Source: DASUAS01 sp963809795
GTDB taxonomy: Bacteria; Actinomycetota; Acidimicrobiia; IMCC26256; DASPTH01
Length of the DNA: 64,000 nt
NCBI GenBank assembly: GCA_963809795.1
Contig: CAWELN010000028.1
Coordinates: forward strand, 4,005 to 68,004
Direction of reading: 5' to 3'
Part shown: positions 17,543-26,279 of the stretch, one piece after another
Numbering within the stretch: the first letter of the stretch is position 1
Layout of the letters: each line of letters opens with the position of its first letter
Translations under genes and position numbers: made by a program
The notes under the pieces: generated by a model
Told to the model about the DNA's origin: nothing
Databases searched by the model: none
Seen by the model: the letters and a program-made list of their open reading frames with translations, nothing else

Positions 17543-17582
17543 GTCCGCGCCGGCGATTGCTGAATGTTGTGCCTCGCGTTAC
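17543..17582 (-). promoter_or_regulatory. 40-bp block conserved before both amt genes
   Basis: Read on the minus strand it begins GTAACGCGAGGCACAAC and ends CGCCGGCGCGGAC, 10 bases before the amt start codon. The block before the second amt (62482-62521) is identical at 37 of 40 positions, while flanking intergenic bases differ. The GTAAC...ACAAC half-sites recall GlnR boxes, but their spacing is one base longer than the usual AC-n9-AC. It may be an operator or a conserved mRNA leader. Confidence 0.6.
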
Positions 17583-17587
17583 CGGAC

Positions 17588-19915
17588 CTAGTCAGCACCA
17601 TGAACGGAAGCTGACGGCTGGAGCCGCCGGACCAATTCCCGCTCCAGGTCGCCGATCACCTCCGGGTCGGTGAGCTTGGCGCCGTCGGCGCGGGTCACGT
17701 AGAAGGTGTCGACCACCTCGTGGCCGAGGGTCGACACGTAGGCCTGGTCCACCCGCACGCCGTGCGGGGCGAACACGTCGGTGATCCGGGCCAGGACCCC
17801 GATGCCGTCGGCGGCCCGCACCTCGACGATGGTGGCGACGTCGGTGGCCTCGTTGTCGACGAACACCCGGGGCTCGGCGGGGCGCGCCGCGGTCGGCCGG
17901 GAGAACGAGTCGTAGCGCCGGTGGCGGGCGACGAGCTGCTCCCGGACCGCGGTGGGGTCGACGAGTGCGGCCCGGAGGTCGACGGCGAAGCGGTCCCAGT
18001 CGGGTTGGCGGCCGCGTTCGGGCTCCACCTCGAACTCGCCGACGGCGACGCCGTCGACGGTGTAGGTGCGCGCCCGGCGCACGTCCTGGGCGTGCACGCC
18101 CAGCGCGGCCACCTCGACCGCGAGCAGGCCCAGCGCGTCGGGCGCCAGGATGGTCACCCCGCCGGGGTGCGGGTCGACGGTGAGCGACCCGTCGAACGTG
18201 GCGAGCCGCGGGTCGGGCCCGTCGGGCACCGGCTGCTCCCGCACCGCGAAGCCGGCGCGCCGGCGCAACTCGCTCCGCGCCAGCGAGACCAGGCGCACCA
18301 CGAGCCCGGCCTTCCACGGTGTCCATGCGGTCGGGCCGGTGGCGAGCGAGTCGGCCTCGGTCAGCGCCTCGAGGAGATCGAGCGTCTCCTCGGTGCCGAC
18401 CGCGTCGACCACCGCGTCGACGGTGGCGGGATCGCCGAGGTCGCGCCCGGTGGCGTAGCTCGGGAGGAGCAGGTGCCAGCGCACGAGGTCGACGAGCACC
18501 GCCACGTCGGCCGGATCGAACCCCATGCGGGTCGCCACGCGCTCGGCCAGCACCACGCCGTGGTCGGTGTGGTCGCCGGGACCCCCCTTGCCCAGGTCGT
18601 GCAGCAGCGCGCCCACGAGCAGGAGGTCGGGCCGGCGCACCCGGCGCACGAGATCGGCGGCGCGCGCGACCGCCTCGAGGAGGTGACGATCGACCGTGTA
18701 GCGGTGGAACGCGTTCCGCTGCGGGAGGGACCGCACCACGTCCCACTCGGGGAGGAACTGCACCAGCAGCCCGTGCTGGTCGAGCACCTCGAACTGAGGG
18801 ACCGCGGCGTCGCCGCCGCCGAGGAGCGCGACGAAGGCCTCGCGCGTCTCGGGCGCCCACGGGTCGTGCACGGTGCCCCGCTCCGCGTCGAAGCGTCGGA
18901 GCGTCGGGCGCGCGATCGGCACCCCCAGGTAGGCGGCGTCGGCGGCGGCCCGGAGCACGAACGCGGGGTCGTCGGCGGGCGACGCGTCGGCGACCAGCGC
19001 GACCTCGCCGTCGCGGAGCACGAGCCCGGGCGACAGGGGCGCGTCGTGTCCGGCGGCCGAGCGCCCGCGGGGTCCTTGGAGCCACGACCGCACCGCGCGC
19101 CACGCGTCGTCCGATTGCCAGGCGATGGTGCGCGCCGCCCCGCTCACCATCACCATCAGCTCGTCGGCATCGCCGAGCCCCAGCGCGGCGGCGACGTCGT
19201 CCTGGTGCTCGAGCAGCAGCCGGTCGGTCCGGCCGGCCAGGCGTTGCAGCGCGACGCGCGCGTCGAACAGCGTGCCGACCGCGGCGGCCAGCCGCTCGTC
19301 GGGCACGTACACGTCGGCGACACGCGCGAGGGCGCGCAGGGCGGCGACATCGCGGCTGCCGCCCCGTCCCTCCTTGAGATCGGGCTCGAGCGCGTAGGCG
19401 ACGTCGCCGGACGACCGGTGGCGTTGCTCGACCAGGTCCCCGAAGCCGGGCAGGCGGTTGCGGGCCCGGTCGCGCCAGTCGTCGCGGATGCGGGTGAGCA
19501 ACCGCTCGGCCAGCACCGCGTCACCCGCCACCACCCGCCCGTCGAGCAGGCCGAGCGCGGCCTTCAGGTCGCGGTCGGCGACGGCGCGCGCCTCCTTCGG
19601 CGTGCGCACGCTGTGATCGAGCGCGACGCCCGAGTCCCAGATCGGGTACCAGACGGCGTCGGCGATCTCGCCGAGGTCGCGGCCGCGCTTGCCGTCGTGG
19701 ACCAGCACGAGGTCGAGGTCGCTCGCGGGGCACAGCTCGCGGCGACCGTAGGCCCCGACCGCGAGCAGGGCGACCCCGGCGGGGTCGCCCAACAGCTCGG
19801 CCATCCAGATGTCGACCGCGTCGGAGTAGGCCGCCGCGAACGCGAGGCCTCCCAGCGTGTGGTCGGCGACGAGCCCGCGCCCGGCGGGCGGCGACGCATC
19901 AGAGGGCTTCTTCAC
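17588..19915 (-). CDS. glnD: bifunctional PII nucleotidyltransferase/deadenylylating enzyme GlnD
   Basis: 775 aa, the usual GlnD length and domain order. The nucleotidyltransferase domain shows LLAVGAYGRRELCPASDLDLVLVHD near residue 50 (the G-x13-D-x-D metal site). Next come the helical linker and the HD domain with VGALLHDLGKG and GDHTDHG near residue 440, then two C-terminal ACT domains (ILAPDALGLLAVEVAALGV and VRAADGIGVLARITDVF) that sense glutamine. The enzyme modifies and demodifies PII at the T-loop tyrosine; in actinobacteria the modification is usually adenylylation. The GTG at 19915, overlapping the end of glnB by 17 bp, is chosen because an ATG near the glnB stop is in a different frame. 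Confidence 0.95.
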   Translation of the reverse strand: MKKPSDASPPAGRGLVADHTLGGLAFAAAYSDAVDIWMAELLGDPAGVALLAVGAYGRRELCPASDLDLVLVHDGKRGRDLGEIADAVWYPIWDSGVALDHSVRTPKEARAVADRDLKAALGLLDGRVVAGDAVLAERLLTRIRDDWRDRARNRLPGFGDLVEQRHRSSGDVAYALEPDLKEGRGGSRDVAALRALARVADVYVPDERLAAAVGTLFDARVALQRLAGRTDRLLLEHQDDVAAALGLGDADELMVMVSGAARTIAWQSDDAWRAVRSWLQGPRGRSAAGHDAPLSPGLVLRDGEVALVADASPADDPAFVLRAAADAAYLGVPIARPTLRRFDAERGTVHDPWAPETREAFVALLGGGDAAVPQFEVLDQHGLLVQFLPEWDVVRSLPQRNAFHRYTVDRHLLEAVARAADLVRRVRRPDLLLVGALLHDLGKGGPGDHTDHGVVLAERVATRMGFDPADVAVLVDLVRWHLLLPSYATGRDLGDPATVDAVVDAVGTEETLDLLEALTEADSLATGPTAWTPWKAGLVVRLVSLARSELRRRAGFAVREQPVPDGPDPRLATFDGSLTVDPHPGGVTILAPDALGLLAVEVAALGVHAQDVRRARTYTVDGVAVGEFEVEPERGRQPDWDRFAVDLRAALVDPTAVREQLVARHRRYDSFSRPTAARPAEPRVFVDNEATDVATIVEVRAADGIGVLARITDVFAPHGVRVDQAYVSTLGHEVVDTFYVTRADGAKLTDPEVIGDLERELVRRLQPSASVHGAD

Positions 19916-20237
19916 CGACCTCCCCGGTTCGGATCCGGACGGCCACGTCGACCGGCTGGATCCACAGCTTCCCGTCACCGATCTTCCCGGTGCGAGCATT
20001 GTCGACGATCGTGTTCGCCACCTGCTCGGCCTGGGTGTCGCCGGCGAGGACCTCCACCCGGACCTTGGGGAGGAAGTCGACCTTGTACTCGCCGCCGCGG
20101 TACACCTCGGAGTGTCCGCGCTGGCGACCGTGGCCACGCACCTCCGTGAGCGTCATGCCCGAGACCTCGATCTTGTCGAGCGCGTCGGTCACCGCCTCGA
20201 CCTGGTGCGGCTTGATGATCGCGACCACCAGCTTCAT
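19899..20237 (-). CDS. glnB: nitrogen regulatory protein PII (GlnB/GlnK)
   Basis: 112-aa trimeric PII signal protein: MKLVVAIIKPHQVEAVTDAL start, the T-loop GRQRGHSEVYRGGEYKVDFLP with the modifiable tyrosine (EYKVDF), and the C-terminal signature region RTGKIGDGKLWIQPV. It binds ATP/ADP and 2-oxoglutarate and gates Amt channels. The ATG is preceded by a GGAAGAGAG ribosome-binding site. It is first in the operon glnB-glnD-amt, and this gene order supports a GlnK-like role at the Amt pore. Confidence 0.96.
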   Translation of the reverse strand: MKLVVAIIKPHQVEAVTDALDKIEVSGMTLTEVRGHGRQRGHSEVYRGGEYKVDFLPKVRVEVLAGDTQAEQVANTIVDNARTGKIGDGKLWIQPVDVAVRIRTGEVGEEAL

Positions 20238-20589
20238 GCCTTCTCTCTTCCTGTTCGCGGGCTGTCGTTCCCGTGGAGGTGCGGTGCGACCGTAGAGTGC
20301 ACCGTCCGGCGGACGATAAAGAGGGAAGGCTTCTCCCGCGCTTCTTTCGTATGTCGGGAATGTGAACTGCCCCAGGATGCCGCGTGCGGACCCACCGGGG
20401 CTGACGGCTTCCTCACGGTTCCGGCGGTGCAATCGTCAGATTTCCGTAGGATGCGCGTCACACCACGTTGATCGGCGACCCATCCCGCCGAAACCTCGCC
20501 GCCGTAGGTTCGGCGTCACGCGTCCGTCACTTACCCGTCAGCGACGTCGCGCATCGAGGGAGCGGGAACCCGAGGGGAGCAGGGATTCG
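20238..20589. other. divergent intergenic region upstream of glnB
   Basis: 352 bp between the divergent glnB and small HTH genes. It must hold the glnB operon promoter; a TTTATCGT stretch (minus strand, about 20313-20320) is the best -10 candidate. The HTH gene has a purine-rich GAGGGGAGCAGGG ribosome site at 20571-20583. I see no copy of the 40-bp amt block, no clear GlnR palindrome and no ORF with coding character. Confidence 0.4.
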
Positions 20590-20826
20590 ATGGTGCTGGA
20601 CACGGACGGTGAGGAGCTGGTCGACGCCCAGGAGGTCGCGGCCCGGCTGGGCCTGAAGAGCGCCCGCACGGTGCTCGACCTGCGGGTGCACCGACTGGGC
20701 TTTCCGGCCCCGGTGGGGCGCCAGGGGCGGGCGCTGCTCTGGTCGTGGTCACAGGTGGAGATGTGGGGCAGCACGACGTCGGAGTCGCTCCCGTCGGCCT
20801 TCGGGGCCCGGGTCACGCTCGACTGA
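20590..20826 (+). CDS. small helix-turn-helix protein, excisionase/MerR-like
   Basis: 78 aa. ELVDAQEVAARLGLKSARTVLDLRVHRLGFPAPVG looks like a winged-helix motif of the excisionase/AlpA type, in which the first helix-turn-helix is followed by a short wing with FPxPxG. RALLWSWSQVEMW resembles the conserved W-x-x-x-E-V-x-x-W end of such domains. The ATG at 20590 is supported by GAGGGGAG upstream. Divergent from glnB; the last 14 bp overlap the convergent amidohydrolase. It could regulate either neighbour, but this is only positional. Confidence 0.7.
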   Translation: MVLDTDGEELVDAQEVAARLGLKSARTVLDLRVHRLGFPAPVGRQGRALLWSWSQVEMWGSTTSESLPSAFGARVTLD

Positions 20827-21967
20827 CCGGCACCTCCACGCCATAGAGCTCGGCGGCGTTCGCCCAGAGGATCCGCCGGCGCTGCTCGTCGGTGGCGCCG
20901 GCGAGGCTGGTCTCGATCTTCTCGTGCACGTTGCCGTAGAGGCAGGTCGGGTGCGGGAAGTCGGTCTCGAAGAGGATGTGCTCGACCGGGATCTCCCCGA
21001 GGAGCTTGGTCGGCGCCACCTGCTCGAACCAGTAGGTCGAGTACACCTGGCGGGCGAAGTACTCCGAGGGCAGCAGCTCCCACTCGCTCTTCCGGCCGGG
21101 GCGTCCCTCGAGGTAGCTGTGGTCGGCAGCCTCGAGCACGAACGGGATCCATCCGATGCCGCTCTCGACCGACACGAACTTGAGGTCGGGGAAGCGCGGG
21201 AGGACGCCGCTCGTGATGAGGTCGGCGCACTGCAGGCCGTTCTTCAGGAACATCTCGACCGACGTGTACGCGTAGGTCGCGGCGGTGCCGTAGCGCGCGA
21301 TGCGCTCGGGCCCGAACGACGACGTCATCTCGCCGCTCCCGATGTGGAAGTGGATCGGGAGCTGCGCCTCCTGCGCGATCGACCACAGTGGGTCCCAGTG
21401 CGCCTCGCCCAGGTACGGCAGTCCGAACCGGTGCGGCTCGCCGGTGAAGAGGATGCCGCGGTGGCCCTTGTCGACGTTGCGCTCGACCTCCTTCACCGCC
21501 TCGTCGATGTCCCAGAACGGCATGGTCATGATCGTGAGCAGGCGGCGGGCGTCGGCTGACGCCCAGTCGCGCAGGAAGTCGTTGTACGCGCGCACGCACA
21601 CGAGCTTGAGCTCGTCGTCGCGGATCTTGAGGAAGCGCTGGCTGCCGAAGCCGGCCACGTTCGGGTAGAGCACCTGCGCCCAGATCCCCACCTCGTCCAT
21701 GTAGCGGAGGCGGGCGTCGGCGTCGTAGGACGCCGGGTGGCACTCCTCGTAGGTCTTCGGGCCGGCGGGGAACGGCTCGGGCCAGCCCGCGACCGCGGTG
21801 AGCCCGGGGCTGCTGAACGGCGTGCCGTCGAGCACCCACACGTCGCGACCCTCGTCGTTGCGCTCGACGTGCGGCACCTCGTCGAGGTACCGCGCCGGCA
21901 CCCGGGTGGTCCACACGTCGGGTGGCTCGGTGAGGTGCGTGTCGGCGTCGATGATGAGCTGCGTCAT
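20813..21967 (-). CDS. amidohydrolase family 2 metal-dependent hydrolase
   Basis: 384-aa TIM-barrel hydrolase of the amidohydrolase-2 (ACMSD-like) family, whose members act as decarboxylases or hydrolases on aromatic and related acids. The metal-ligand motif DADTHLTEP is at residues 7-15, a second histidine cluster is HFHIGSG near residue 180, and ILFETDFPHPTC near residue 325 gives the late acidic ligand. The ATG at 21967 overlaps the P450 stop (ATGA), giving a P450-amidohydrolase operon. The substrate is unknown. Confidence 0.88.
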   Translation of the reverse strand: MTQLIIDADTHLTEPPDVWTTRVPARYLDEVPHVERNDEGRDVWVLDGTPFSSPGLTAVAGWPEPFPAGPKTYEECHPASYDADARLRYMDEVGIWAQVLYPNVAGFGSQRFLKIRDDELKLVCVRAYNDFLRDWASADARRLLTIMTMPFWDIDEAVKEVERNVDKGHRGILFTGEPHRFGLPYLGEAHWDPLWSIAQEAQLPIHFHIGSGEMTSSFGPERIARYGTAATYAYTSVEMFLKNGLQCADLITSGVLPRFPDLKFVSVESGIGWIPFVLEAADHSYLEGRPGRKSEWELLPSEYFARQVYSTYWFEQVAPTKLLGEIPVEHILFETDFPHPTCLYGNVHEKIETSLAGATDEQRRRILWANAAELYGVEVPVSRA

Positions 21968-23202
21968 GCCGCCACCGTACGACCTTCGGGGCTGACCGGC
22001 ATCCGGGCCCATCCCACGTGGAATTCCGACACCTCGCGCGAAAGCCCGGCCTCGACGACCTCGTAGTGCGGGAAGCGCGCCAGGAGCTCCTGCACCAGCA
22101 CCACACCTTCGAGCCGGGCGACGTGGGCACCGATGCACACGTGCACGCCGTGCCCGAACCCGAGGTGGCGGTCCATGGCGCGGCGCGGGTCGAAGGACTC
22201 CGGCTCGGTGAACTCGCGCTCGTCGCGGTTGGCGCAGATCAGGAGGAGGACGACGCGCTGGCCCGCGCCCATCGGGACGCCCGCGACCTCGGTGTCGACG
22301 GTCACGGTCCGCCCGACGAACTGCAGCGGGAGTTGGTGGCGGAGCATCTCCTCGAACGCGTTCGGCACCGCCGCCAGGTCCGCGACCAGCCCGGCGCGCT
22401 GGTCGGGCGCGCGCCAGAGCTCGTAGCAGCCACCGGCCACGGTCTTGGGCAGGGTCTCGGAGCCACCGATGAAGAGCGTCGCCAACTGCGTCGCGATCTC
22501 GTCGTCGTCGAGCGGTCCGTGGGCGCCGGCGTAGGCGCAGAGGTCGTCGATGAGGTCGGGCGGCCCGTCACCGCGCGTCGCCCGCCGCTCGGCGACCAGC
22601 TCCACGAGGTAGGCGTCGAGCTCCGCGTGCGCCGCCTGGCCCGCGGCACTGATCCCGGGCACGTCGGGGTCGCGTTCGACGAACGTGTTGACCCAACCGA
22701 CCAGCAGCTCCGCGTCCTCGACCGGAAACCCCAGCTGCAACGCCGCGACCTGCGCGGCGACCGGCGACGCGTAGTCGTGACGCACGTCGAACGAGTCGCG
22801 GTCGGCGAGCGCCTCGAGCCGCGCCCGCGCCAGCTCACGCACGGATGGCTCGAGCGGAGCGACCGCGCGCGGTCGGAACGGCCCGAGCAGCGCCTGACGC
22901 ACCTGGGTGTGCGCGGGCGGGTCGAGCATGGAGAACGTCGGCAGGGGTCGCGGCACCGCGGTGGGCGGTGGTCCGTCGTGGTGGCGGAGCAGCGCCTGCC
23001 GATGGAACACCGGGCCTTCGAAGATCGAGAAGCGGTCGCGGTCGGTGAGCACCGTCCACACGTCGTCGAAGCGTGTGAGCGCGAAGGCGTCGTACTCGGG
23101 CAGGGCCGCGACCCGGCACTCGGCGCGCAGCTCGCGGTAGACGGGGTACGGGTCGGTCATCACCGCGACGGAGAAGGGATCGAAGCCGGTGACGGGCGCC
23201 AC
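21964..23202 (-). CDS. cytochrome P450
   Basis: 412-aa soluble P450. Key segments are TLFIGGSETLPK in the I-helix (ET pair present), EEMLRHQLP as ExxR, and haem loop FGHGVHVCIG near residue 350. The GTG at 23202 is favoured: a TACGGT box (23211-23216) lies 8 bases upstream and the protein then begins APVTGFDPFSVAVMTDPYPV, a normal P450 N-terminus; the longer open frame would overlap the divergent cyclase gene at 23239. It is coupled to the amidohydrolase by an ATGA overlap. Confidence 0.92.
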   Translation of the reverse strand: MAPVTGFDPFSVAVMTDPYPVYRELRAECRVAALPEYDAFALTRFDDVWTVLTDRDRFSIFEGPVFHRQALLRHHDGPPPTAVPRPLPTFSMLDPPAHTQVRQALLGPFRPRAVAPLEPSVRELARARLEALADRDSFDVRHDYASPVAAQVAALQLGFPVEDAELLVGWVNTFVERDPDVPGISAAGQAAHAELDAYLVELVAERRATRGDGPPDLIDDLCAYAGAHGPLDDDEIATQLATLFIGGSETLPKTVAGGCYELWRAPDQRAGLVADLAAVPNAFEEMLRHQLPLQFVGRTVTVDTEVAGVPMGAGQRVVLLLICANRDEREFTEPESFDPRRAMDRHLGFGHGVHVCIGAHVARLEGVVLVQELLARFPHYEVVEAGLSREVSEFHVGWARMPVSPEGRTVAA

Positions 23203-23238
23203 GAGCGGCGACCGTAGCCGCAGGGTTACCGTCTCCGC

Positions 23239-24177
23239 ATGGGGATCGAGGAGCGCACGCCACCGTCCGCCGAGGAGTACGCGAGCTGGCGCACGAAGTA
23301 CTCGAACTGGGGTCGCTGGGGGGACGACGACGAGCTCGGCACCCTCAACTTCGTGACCCCGGAGGTGCGCCGGCACGCCGCCGCCCTCGTGCAGGACGGA
23401 CGCGCCATCTCGTGCAGCCGCTCGATCAACACCAAGCCCGGGCCGGCCAACCCGTACCCCGCGCGCCACATGGTGGCCATGCAGGACTCGGGCGCGATGT
23501 GCGACCACCTCTCGCTGTTCATCCACGGCTTCACCGAGACGCACCTCGACGCGCTCTGCCACCTTCCGGTCGCCGAGGGCGAGGAGACGTGGAACGGACG
23601 CCGGCTCGATCAGTACGGCATGCCCACCGAGCACAGGGGCACCGTCGACTTCTGGCGCGACGGCATCGTGACCCGCGGTGTGCTCTACGACATCCCGCGT
23701 CTGCGCGGCACCGCGTACGTGACTCCGGGCGCACCGGTGCACGGCTGGGAGCTCGCCGACGCCGCCGACGCGCAGGGCATCGAGCCCCGCGCCGGTGATG
23801 CGGTTCTCATCCGCAGCGGTCACGGTCCGTACTTCGCTGCCACCGGGGCCCAGCCGAGCTTCGGCGGCACCGCCGGGGTGCACGCGTCGTGCATCGAGTT
23901 CCTGCACGACACCGAGGCGTCGATGCTCGTCTGGGACATGCAGGACGCGCCCAACGCCGACCAGGGCATCCCGAACCCACGCGGGTTGGCGGTGCCGCTC
24001 CACGTGCATCACATCCTCATCCCGTACATGGGCATGCCCATCCTCGACAACGCCGACTTCGAAGAGCTCGCGGTCGCCTGCGCGGACGCCGGCCGTTGGG
24101 AGTTCCAGTTCGTGGTCGCGCCGCTCGTGATCCCGCGCGGCACCGGTTCGCCGGTGAACCCGCTCGCCATCCTCTGA
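23239..24177 (+). CDS. cyclase-family metal-dependent hydrolase (kynurenine-formamidase-like)
   Basis: 312 aa of the cyclase family, which includes kynurenine formamidases and isatin hydrolases. THLDALCHL near residue 100 gives the HxDxxxH metal motif. Other conserved parts are GTLNFVTPE at the start, RAGDAVLIRSGHGPYF near residue 190 and LHVHHILIPYMGMPI late in the protein. TACCGT (23227-23232) is 6 bases before the ATG, indicating a leaderless mRNA. It is divergent from the P450-amidohydrolase operon with 36 bp between starts, so the three genes may serve one pathway. Confidence 0.88.
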   Translation: MGIEERTPPSAEEYASWRTKYSNWGRWGDDDELGTLNFVTPEVRRHAAALVQDGRAISCSRSINTKPGPANPYPARHMVAMQDSGAMCDHLSLFIHGFTETHLDALCHLPVAEGEETWNGRRLDQYGMPTEHRGTVDFWRDGIVTRGVLYDIPRLRGTAYVTPGAPVHGWELADAADAQGIEPRAGDAVLIRSGHGPYFAATGAQPSFGGTAGVHASCIEFLHDTEASMLVWDMQDAPNADQGIPNPRGLAVPLHVHHILIPYMGMPILDNADFEELAVACADAGRWEFQFVVAPLVIPRGTGSPVNPLAIL

Positions 24178-25302
24178 TCACGGCGCCGGTCCCGCTCTGG
24201 GTGGTGGGAGGCCGACCTGTTCGCGTTGTTCGGGCGTGAGGTCGTCGAGGTGGATCTTGCGCAGATCCCCGGGCACGTTGGCATTGCCGACCAGGGCGAA
24301 GTTGCCATGGGGGATGAGATCGGGATGGCACGTGCTCGCCACCGTGGCCAGGTTCGACGGGTCGTCGGTCCCACCCCACGACCGTGGTCGAAGGTGGTGG
24401 ACGTGGTTGCCCTTGCGGTCACAGCAGCGACAGCGGCCCCCGTCCCTGAGCAGGACGGCCCGGGCGATCTTGGGTGACAGTCCCGGGCTGCGTCGTCCCA
24501 CCGCTACCGGGGCGCCGTCGTCATCGACGAGCACCGGCTCGATGGTGGCGTTGGCCCGCAACTGCTCCAACAACGAGTCAGCGATCGGGATCCCCGCGAT
24601 CTCCGCCGGGCCGTGCGGGGGCACGTGCACCTGTACCACCGGCCGGGACGCCACCATCGGCGTCTCGTCCGTCGTGTCAGGCTGCTCACACAATTGCACG
24701 AGCGCGTCGGCGGCCCGGTGCTCGAAGCTGTCCCACGCCTGACCCTTCGCGGGCTTCATCTGCTCGGTCAGCTTCTTGACCGTCGCCTCCAAGGTGGCGC
24801 CCATCACGTCGGGCAACTGCCCGTGCAAGTGCAAGATCCCCTTGTCCGGTGTCCACCACATCCGCAACGACCGCGCCGCATAGCGAGCCCGCGAATCCTC
24901 GGTCGACGGTTTCACCGCGTTGCGCGCCAGCCGAGCCAGCTCCCCCGGCGCCACGTTGGGCGCCCGCCGTGCCCACTCGGCATCGGAGTCCTGGTCGGCC
25001 AGCTTGGTGACCGCGCTCAACTGCTCCGCGCTCAGCGCACCCTCGTACGCCGCCGCCGCGAGCGCAGGCAGCGACTCGAGCGCGCGGGCCGTCTCCAACG
25101 TCTCCCAGGCCGTGCGGGTGGACACGCCGTCACGCGCGGCCAGCGCGTCGTCGACCTGACCGCGCTCGTCGAGCACTCGCAACACCGCGAGATCCTCGGC
25201 GTACAACCGGCGCTGCTCGCGCAGCAGCTCTTCGTGCCGGGCGCGCAACCGCTCCGTCGGCCAGCACCGCAACTCGTCGAAGTGATCGACTACGTCGAAC
25301 AT
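24178..25302 (-). CDS. DUF222/13E12-repeat protein with HNH endonuclease domain
   Basis: 374 aa. Residues 20-250 are the DUF222 region (REQRRLYAEDLAVLRVLDERG, LEALSAEQLSAVTKLA-type helices). The C-terminal HNH nuclease domain shows RCRCCDRKGNHVHHLRPRSWGG, NLATV and a final CH pair. This family is multicopy in actinobacteria (13E12 repeats of Mycobacterium) and often found at variable loci, but its biology is poorly known. No terminal repeats or target-site duplications are evident around it. It abuts the convergent cyclase stop. Confidence 0.9.
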   Translation of the reverse strand: MFDVVDHFDELRCWPTERLRARHEELLREQRRLYAEDLAVLRVLDERGQVDDALAARDGVSTRTAWETLETARALESLPALAAAAYEGALSAEQLSAVTKLADQDSDAEWARRAPNVAPGELARLARNAVKPSTEDSRARYAARSLRMWWTPDKGILHLHGQLPDVMGATLEATVKKLTEQMKPAKGQAWDSFEHRAADALVQLCEQPDTTDETPMVASRPVVQVHVPPHGPAEIAGIPIADSLLEQLRANATIEPVLVDDDGAPVAVGRRSPGLSPKIARAVLLRDGGRCRCCDRKGNHVHHLRPRSWGGTDDPSNLATVASTCHPDLIPHGNFALVGNANVPGDLRKIHLDDLTPEQREQVGLPPPRAGPAP

Positions 25303-25450
25303 GCACCGATCAAACCATGGGGGTACGACACTTATCCGACGGGATCAGACGAGATCTGACGAGAAGTACGTTTCGAGCCACTTCCGCGAGACCGAGTCAC
25401 GTCGACCCTCGCCGGGGGACGGCGGGCCGCGCGGCCGAAACGCTGGCGAT

Positions 25451-26278
25451 TCAGTCGAAGGTGGGACTGCGCGGCGCCCGGCGCGCCACGAGGTCCTCGC
25501 ACCGATCGGTGAGCTGCTGCGCGTAGCTCGGCCGGGTGGGTACGAGGAACCGCTCCTCGAGCACCGCCTCCACCACGAGGTCGGCGACCTCGTCCGGCGA
25601 CATGCTGCCCGCGGTGCCGTCGGCCAGCGCCTGCTCGACGAACGCCGCACCGTCGCTCTGCTCGGTGACGAGCGCGGCCGGCCGGTTGCGGCGCGACCGG
25701 CTGATCGCGGTGTCGACCAGTCCCGGGCACACCGCCGAGACCTTGATCGGTGCACCGACCGTGGCGAGGTCGTGAGCGAGGCACTCGGTCGCCGCCATCG
25801 CCGCGAACTTCGACACGTTGTACGGACCGCTGAACGGCGTCGTCGCCAGCCCGGCCATCGAGATCGTGTTCACGACGTGCCCCTCGGTGCCGGCGGCCAC
25901 CATGCGCGGCACGAACGCCCGGATGCCGTGCAGGATCCCCCACAGGTTGACGCCCAGGGTCCACTCGAAGTCGGCGTCGGTGCACTCCCAGAGCAGCCCG
26001 CCCTGGAAGACCCCCGCGTTGTTGCACAGCACGTCGACCGAGCCGAACGCCTCGTAGGCATGGTGGGCGAGGCGCTCGACCTCGGCGTGCACGGTGACAT
26101 CCGTGGCGACGGCCACCACGGCCCCTCCGAGCTCGCTGGCGGTGTCGGCGAGCGTTTCGGGCTCGACGTCGGCCACCACCACCCGCATGTCGGCCGCGGC
26201 CCACCGCCGGGCCAGGCTGCGCCCGATCCCGCTGCCGGCGCCGGTGACGACCGCGGTCTTCCCCGCGAGGTCGCGCAC
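25451..26278 (-). CDS. short-chain dehydrogenase/reductase
   Basis: 275-aa classical SDR: TGxxxGxG motif as VTGAGSGIG, NNAG, serine in NTISMAG and catalytic Y-N-V-S-K (GPYNVSKFAAM). C-terminal PRPSYAQQLTDRC region extends beyond the core. The GTG at 26278 lies 2 bp after the acyl-CoA-dehydrogenase-like stop triplet begins (26280), so it is the last gene of the thiolase/DUF35/SDR/ACAD/SDR operon. It probably oxidises a hydroxy intermediate or reduces a ketone with NAD(P). Confidence 0.9.
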   Translation of the reverse strand: MRDLAGKTAVVTGAGSGIGRSLARRWAAADMRVVVADVEPETLADTASELGGAVVAVATDVTVHAEVERLAHHAYEAFGSVDVLCNNAGVFQGGLLWECTDADFEWTLGVNLWGILHGIRAFVPRMVAAGTEGHVVNTISMAGLATTPFSGPYNVSKFAAMAATECLAHDLATVGAPIKVSAVCPGLVDTAISRSRRNRPAALVTEQSDGAAFVEQALADGTAGSMSPDEVADLVVEAVLEERFLVPTRPSYAQQLTDRCEDLVARRAPRSPTFD

Positions 26279-26279
26279 G

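Noticed and set aside
17543..17582. canonical GlnR box
   Set aside because: The GTAAC and ACAAC half-sites are separated by 7 bases, giving AC-n10-AC instead of the classical AC-n9-AC, so it is only described as GlnR-like.
17720..20149. 809-codon open frame antisense to glnD
   Set aside because: Same GC-bias artefact; composition resembles random translation, and glnD/glnB motifs are unambiguous on the other strand.
24178..25302. DUF222/HNH gene as part of an insertion sequence or prophage
   Set aside because: No inverted or direct terminal repeats, integrase or transposase are found nearby. The family is chromosomal and multicopy in actinobacteria.
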